DNA of 64,000 nt from Amycolatopsis sp. NBC_01480. Lineage in GTDB: Bacteria; Actinomycetota; Actinomycetes; Mycobacteriales; Pseudonocardiaceae. Position 1 is the first letter of the stretch, and every line of letters starts with the position of its first letter. The stretch spans positions 8,556,001-8,620,000 of the forward strand of contig NZ_CP109442.1 in NCBI RefSeq assembly GCF_036227205.1, read 5' to 3'. The notes beneath the pieces are model-generated. The model was given only the letters and a program-made list of their open reading frames with translations, had not been told where the DNA came from and did not search any database. Positions 61,245 to 64,000 of this stretch are shown here, one piece after another. The translations under genes were made by a program, and so were the position numbers.

Positions 61245-62492
61245 CTACTCTCCGATGACCGGCGGGCTGGTCCGCTGGTCGGTGCCGAAAATCGCGTCCG
61301 GGTCCGCTTCCACGAGGTAGTCCGGGCGCTGGTGCTCCTCGTCTTCGTCGCGTTCGCCGCGGCGACCGCCCGCGCCCATTGGGCCGCCCGCCGCCCCGGC
61401 GCGACCCTGCGCCGCCCGAGCCGCCGCGGCCTCCTGCGCCGCGGCACTGCCCATGCTTCCGTAGCCCGAACGCGAGCCCGCGCCACGCTCGGTGGTGCCG
61501 GCCACCCCGCCGCGGCCGCCGGGACCGCCCTCGGGATCCGTTACGCCGGAAGGGTTCTGGCCACTGGGGCCGCCGGGCACGAACACGGCCGAGCCGCCGG
61601 GACCGGTCGTCCGGCCACTGTCCACACTGGGCGACGGAGGCGTCCCCGGCGGGAACACGGACGGACCGGTCTTGGTGCCCTGCGACGTCGTGATGTCGCC
61701 GGTCGTGCCGCCGCCCGCGGTGCCTGTGCTTCCTGTGGTGCCGCCACCCGTCGTGCCTGTGGTGCCGCCGCCGGTCGTGTCGTGGTGACCGCCGCTGGTC
61801 ACGCTGCTGGTCCCGGTGTGGCCGCCCGATCCCCCGCTGGGCACCACACTGCCGCCCGACGAAGTCCCGCCCTGACCACTGCCGCCGCCGAACTGCGCAG
61901 GAGTTCCCGCGCCGGGCGGAGCCACGTGCCCGGGCGCCACCGGCGTCTTCAGCGAAATCGCCGCGCCGTCGGGCTCGAGCGTGCCGTAAACGGTCGGCAG
62001 CACGGACTTCGTGCTGGTGGTGACGCCGTTGTACTGGTCCATCACCCGCACGTTGGTCTCGTTCGCGGTGTTGTACCGGTTGAGACTGTCCTGATAGGAC
62101 TTCTCGTCGCCGGCCGCCATGAACGGCCCGGCGATCGGGATGGCCGCCTTGAGCCCGGTGGTCCAGGGGTTCGGCTTGTCCGGCTTGGGCGGCACCTCGA
62201 CCACCGAGTGGCTGGAGTCCTCGAAGCTGCTGGCCTGCATGTCCACCGACGCGGTGGTCATGTCGAGTGGGTCGGCGGTGTCGTGGAACGCCAGCTCCAG
62301 CGGCCCCGCGCCCGCCTTCGCGGCGTCCGCGGCAGCGCCGGTCCAGGATTTCGCCATCCGGTCCTGCAGGTCGCGGATCCCCTGCGCGCGTTCCAGGTAG
62401 GCGGCCGAGAGCTGCTGCACCTGGGTGGCCGCGCTGCGCAGGCCCGCGGTGTTGCCGTTTCTGAAGTTTTCGTAGATCTGCTTGCCGTCCAC
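61245..62492 (-). CDS. PPE-like type VII secretion substrate with Gly/Thr-rich tail
   Basis: A 415-residue protein. Residues 1-170 are helical and PPE/WXG-like (MDGKQIYENFRNGNTAGLRS, then KSWTGAAADAAKAG with the W-x-G turn). About 210 residues of low-complexity Gly, Thr and Ser follow, including GGGTTGTTGGGTTGSTG. The last 40 residues are acidic and defined (EDEEHQRPDYLVEADPD, ending SPPVIGE). It lies between a DUF3558 lipoprotein gene and the EspG-like gene. It is probably exported as a surface protein; the export apparatus is elsewhere. Confidence 0.75.
   Translation of the reverse strand: MDGKQIYENFRNGNTAGLRSAATQVQQLSAAYLERAQGIRDLQDRMAKSWTGAAADAAKAGAGPLELAFHDTADPLDMTTASVDMQASSFEDSSHSVVEVPPKPDKPNPWTTGLKAAIPIAGPFMAAGDEKSYQDSLNRYNTANETNVRVMDQYNGVTTSTKSVLPTVYGTLEPDGAAISLKTPVAPGHVAPPGAGTPAQFGGGSGQGGTSSGGSVVPSGGSGGHTGTSSVTSGGHHDTTGGGTTGTTGGGTTGSTGTAGGGTTGDITTSQGTKTGPSVFPPGTPPSPSVDSGRTTGPGGSAVFVPGGPSGQNPSGVTDPEGGPGGRGGVAGTTERGAGSRSGYGSMGSAAAQEAAAARAAQGRAGAAGGPMGAGGRRGERDEDEEHQRPDYLVEADPDAIFGTDQRTSPPVIGE
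61690..61790. repeat. Gly-Thr coding minisatellite within the PPE-like gene
   Basis: Repeated units based on GTGCCGCC and GTCGTGCCTGTG encode the GGGTTG-type tract. Units are imperfect. Such tracts often change copy number between strains. Confidence 0.55.
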
Positions 62493-63110
62493 CTAAGCCC
62501 CCTTGAGCGTGCTGACCACCGCGGCCGCGACCTTCCCCGCGGCCTGGCAGGAATCCTGTTGCCCCTGGTACCCCTGCGCGGACACGGAGAACACGAGATC
62601 GTCGGCGACGCCCACGTCCAGGCTGCAGTCGCCGCTCGCGCGCCGGTCCCGCAGGTCCGTGTAGACGGCGGGGTAGCCCGCCACGTCCGGCGCCGGCTCC
62701 AGGAACCCGACCTGGCCCGAGGCCTTGCCCGCGTACAGCCCGGCGAGCCCGCCGATGCCCCGGTCGCGGTTGCCGGTGAGCAGTCCCACTTGGACACTCA
62801 GTCCCTCCGCGCCGGCGATCCAGGCGCAGTACGGCCCGGCCGCGGTGTCCCCGGCGGACCCGGTGTGCGGCTGGCCGGGCGCGGTGTAGTCCAAAGAGGA
62901 CATCACCGCGGACGGAACCGTGTCGCAGGGTTTTGCCGTGTAGGCGGAGACATCCAGCGGCGCGGCGACCTTGGGCACATTCGGGTCGGCGGACGAGGAC
63001 GGTGCGGGCGCGGGTGCCGCCGTACCGCCCGTCGTGCCGGAGCAGGCGGACACGCAGAGGGTGGCCAGGACCACGGCGGCCGCACCGCAATACCGCGGCA
63101 CCACAGTCAC
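62493..63110 (-). CDS. DUF3558-family lipoprotein
   Basis: A 205-residue lipoprotein. The signal ends in the lipobox VSAC (GAAAVVLATLCVSAC), then a Thr/Ala/Pro/Ser linker. The globular part has the DUF3558 cysteine pattern (KPCDTVP, YCAW, GDCSLDVGV, QDSCQAA). The function of the family is unknown. The GTG at 63110 overlaps the stop of the upstream gene (63107-63110), and the PPE-like gene begins at once after its stop. It probably works at the membrane with the neighbouring type VII proteins. Confidence 0.78.
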   Translation of the reverse strand: MTVVPRYCGAAAVVLATLCVSACSGTTGGTAAPAPAPSSSADPNVPKVAAPLDVSAYTAKPCDTVPSAVMSSLDYTAPGQPHTGSAGDTAAGPYCAWIAGAEGLSVQVGLLTGNRDRGIGGLAGLYAGKASGQVGFLEPAPDVAGYPAVYTDLRDRRASGDCSLDVGVADDLVFSVSAQGYQGQQDSCQAAGKVAAAVVSTLKGA

Positions 63111-63502
63111 TGGGCCCGGCCGAACGACTCGCCGCCGGCCTGGTCGGCCGCGACCGTCTTGTCCCTGGCCGCCTGGAGCTTCTTGATGTACCCCTGCACG
63201 TACACCTTCATCGAGTCGTTCTGCTGCTGGAGCGCGGCCAGCGAATCGAGGCCGGTGGTGGTGTAGCCGCCGCTCGCCGGGTCCTGGCCCGGCGGCTTCA
63301 GCGCGTCCGAGATGGCCTTGATCGTGACCCCGTCGGCGGTGATCTTCTCCAGCTGGTCCTGCCACAGCCCGATCACCGACGCCAGTTCGGCGGCGTCCAT
63401 CTCGAACCGGCCGCCGCCCCCGGTCGACCCGCCATACACCGGGCCGCCGGGCCGGACGTCGCCGAAGACCGCCCGTGCCGCCCAGCCCGCTTCGCCGATC
63501 AT
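63107..63502 (-). CDS. Type VII secretion-associated small helical protein
   Basis: A 131-residue protein of unknown function. After a glycine-rich start (GGPVYGGSTGGGGRF) it is mostly two helices (MDAAELASVIGLWQDQLEKI and LAALQQQNDSMKVYVQGYIKKL). The shape resembles WXG100-like or EspC-like secreted proteins, without a clear WxG. The ATG at 63502 follows AAAGGAA. It is the first gene of the four- to five-gene accessory operon and is divergent from acnR. Confidence 0.65.
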   Translation of the reverse strand: MIGEAGWAARAVFGDVRPGGPVYGGSTGGGGRFEMDAAELASVIGLWQDQLEKITADGVTIKAISDALKPPGQDPASGGYTTTGLDSLAALQQQNDSMKVYVQGYIKKLQAARDKTVAADQAGGESFGRAQ

Positions 63503-63546
63503 CAAGGCCGTTCCTTTCCCCAGTCTCACTCACCGTGATGGTGCAC

Positions 63547-63575
63547 AGAGTAGTCACGGGTTTCGCCCCTGTCAG
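63547..63575 (-). promoter_or_regulatory. Promoter of the type VII accessory operon
   Basis: On the minus strand, CTGACA (63575-63570) and TACTCT (63552-63547) are 17 bases apart, a good promoter. Transcription would start near 63540, about 38 bases before the ATG at 63502. An AcnR-like site directly abuts the -35 box. Confidence 0.6.
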
Positions 63576-63591
63576 CAGTACACGCGCACTG
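63576..63591. promoter_or_regulatory. AcnR-like operator next to the type VII operon promoter
   Basis: CAGTACACGCGCACTG fits the AcnR consensus CAGNACnnncGTACTG at all but one defined position and shares the ACGC centre of the acnA site. It lies directly upstream of the minus-strand -35 box. Confidence 0.6.
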
Positions 63592-63646
63592 CGCAGCGGG
63601 CATGGGACGGCGAAAAGCGCCGATCGGTTCCGGCGACTCCACGTCA

Positions 63647-63662
63647 CAGTACGTACGTACGG
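63647..63662. promoter_or_regulatory. AcnR-like operator upstream of acnR
   Basis: CAGTACGTACGTACGG fits the AcnR consensus at all but one defined position, 37 bases before the acnR start. It suggests autoregulation. Its centre is 71 bases from that of the site at 63576-63591, so a DNA loop or cooperative binding is possible. Confidence 0.6.
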
Positions 63663-63699
63663 ATTGCGAGAACCCTGTCGCGGATGTCAGGATTTCAGG

Positions 63700-64000
63700 A
63701 TGCCACGGGTCAGCCAGGATCACCTCGACGCACGCCGGCGCCAGATCCTTGACGGCTCGCGCGTCTGCTTCGCCCGCTACGGGTACGAGGGTGCCACAGT
63801 ACGCCGCCTCGAAGAAGCGACGGGCCTGTCCCGCGGCGCCATCTTCCACCACTTCCGCGACAAGGAGTCGCTCTTCCTCGCCCTCGCGGAGGACGACGCC
63901 GTGCGGATGGCCGACGTCGTCGCGGAACAGGGCCTGGTGCAGGTGATGCGCGAGCTGCTGGCCGGCGACAGCGAGCACCCCGCGGACTGGCTCGGCACCC
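63700..64000 (+). CDS. acnR: TetR-family aconitase repressor AcnR (3' truncated by the window)
   Basis: The first 100 residues are visible. They begin MPRVSQDHLDARRRQILDG and contain RYGYEGATVRRLEEATGLSR and GAIFHHFRDKESLFLALA, almost the same as the DNA-binding part of C. glutamicum AcnR, which represses aconitase in response to citrate and iron. The ligand domain is cut off at the edge. Unlike in corynebacteria and mycobacteria, acnR is not next to acnA. AcnR-like sites near acnR and at acnA support the identification. Confidence 0.9.
   Translation, partial: MPRVSQDHLDARRRQILDGSRVCFARYGYEGATVRRLEEATGLSRGAIFHHFRDKESLFLALAEDDAVRMADVVAEQGLVQVMRELLAGDSEHPADWLGT

Noticed and set aside
61690..61790. 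CRISPR-like repeat array
   Set aside because: The repeats are short, imperfect, in frame and encode a Gly/Thr tract. There are no spacers of even length and no cas genes.
60248..63502. Complete type VII secretion locus
   Set aside because: No EccB, EccC, EccD, EccE or MycP homologue is present; only accessory or cargo-type genes are seen.

Overview
The window is chromosomal DNA from a high-GC actinomycete. It most resembles Amycolatopsis or a related member of the Pseudonocardiales. It carries mycothiol (mshC) and ergothioneine (egtABCD) genes, an actinobacterial aconitase with its TetR regulator AcnR, an InhA-type enoyl reductase, type VII secretion accessory genes and many GTG/TTG starts. 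Long intergenic hairpins recur within the window. No rRNA, tRNA, CRISPR array, insertion sequence or prophage was recognised, and the species call is inference.

Layout. 1-17 kb: the end of an ECF sigma factor, hisE-hisG, a HAD phosphatase, a PAC2 protein, a phosphotriesterase-like hydrolase, a metallophosphoesterase, an ArsR-MFS pair, a MarR regulator with an ABC-F ATPase, mshC, a P450, and an AAA+/VWA pair. 17-31 kb: ferrochelatase, a TetR-MFS pair, fabG-fabI, an organic-acid type transporter followed by a two-component system and a TAXI binding protein, a thioesterase, trmL, and the MoxR-DUF58-VWA operon. 31-41 kb: mobA-like, GNAT and AraC genes, a NarL-type two-component system, HxlR with a crotonase, Lrp with a PLP enzyme and an amidohydrolase, then an NlpC/P60 peptidoglycan hydrolase. 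41-64 kb: acnA, a DHFR-like protein, an MgtC-like protein, a phosphoesterase, efeOB, a tripeptidyl-aminopeptidase-like hydrolase, egtABCD with an F420-type reductase, LysR with an amino-acid dehydrogenase, a prolyl aminopeptidase, an orphan type VII secretion accessory operon, and the 5' part of acnR.

A conserved backbone runs through the window: hemH, fabI, fabG, VWA, DUF58, moxR, NlpC/P60, acnA, acnR. From memory it has the same order and relative orientation as the Mycobacterium tuberculosis Rv1485-Rv1474c block, with accessory genes inserted. The largest insertion, about 19.7 kb, separates acnA from acnR, which are neighbours in corynebacteria and mycobacteria.

The strongest new observation concerns regulation. 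The published AcnR operator consensus (CAGNACnnncGTACTG) is matched exactly over the acnA -10 box. Two 15-of-16 matches flank the region between acnR and the divergent type VII accessory operon. This suggests AcnR still controls acnA at a distance, controls itself, and may control a secretion-associated operon. Other leads are a leaderless three-codon upstream ORF before the ABC-F gene, a 20-codon upstream ORF before mgtC, three families of intergenic hairpins, several operator-like repeats beside regulator genes, and TTA codons in hemH, egtB and a sensor kinase.
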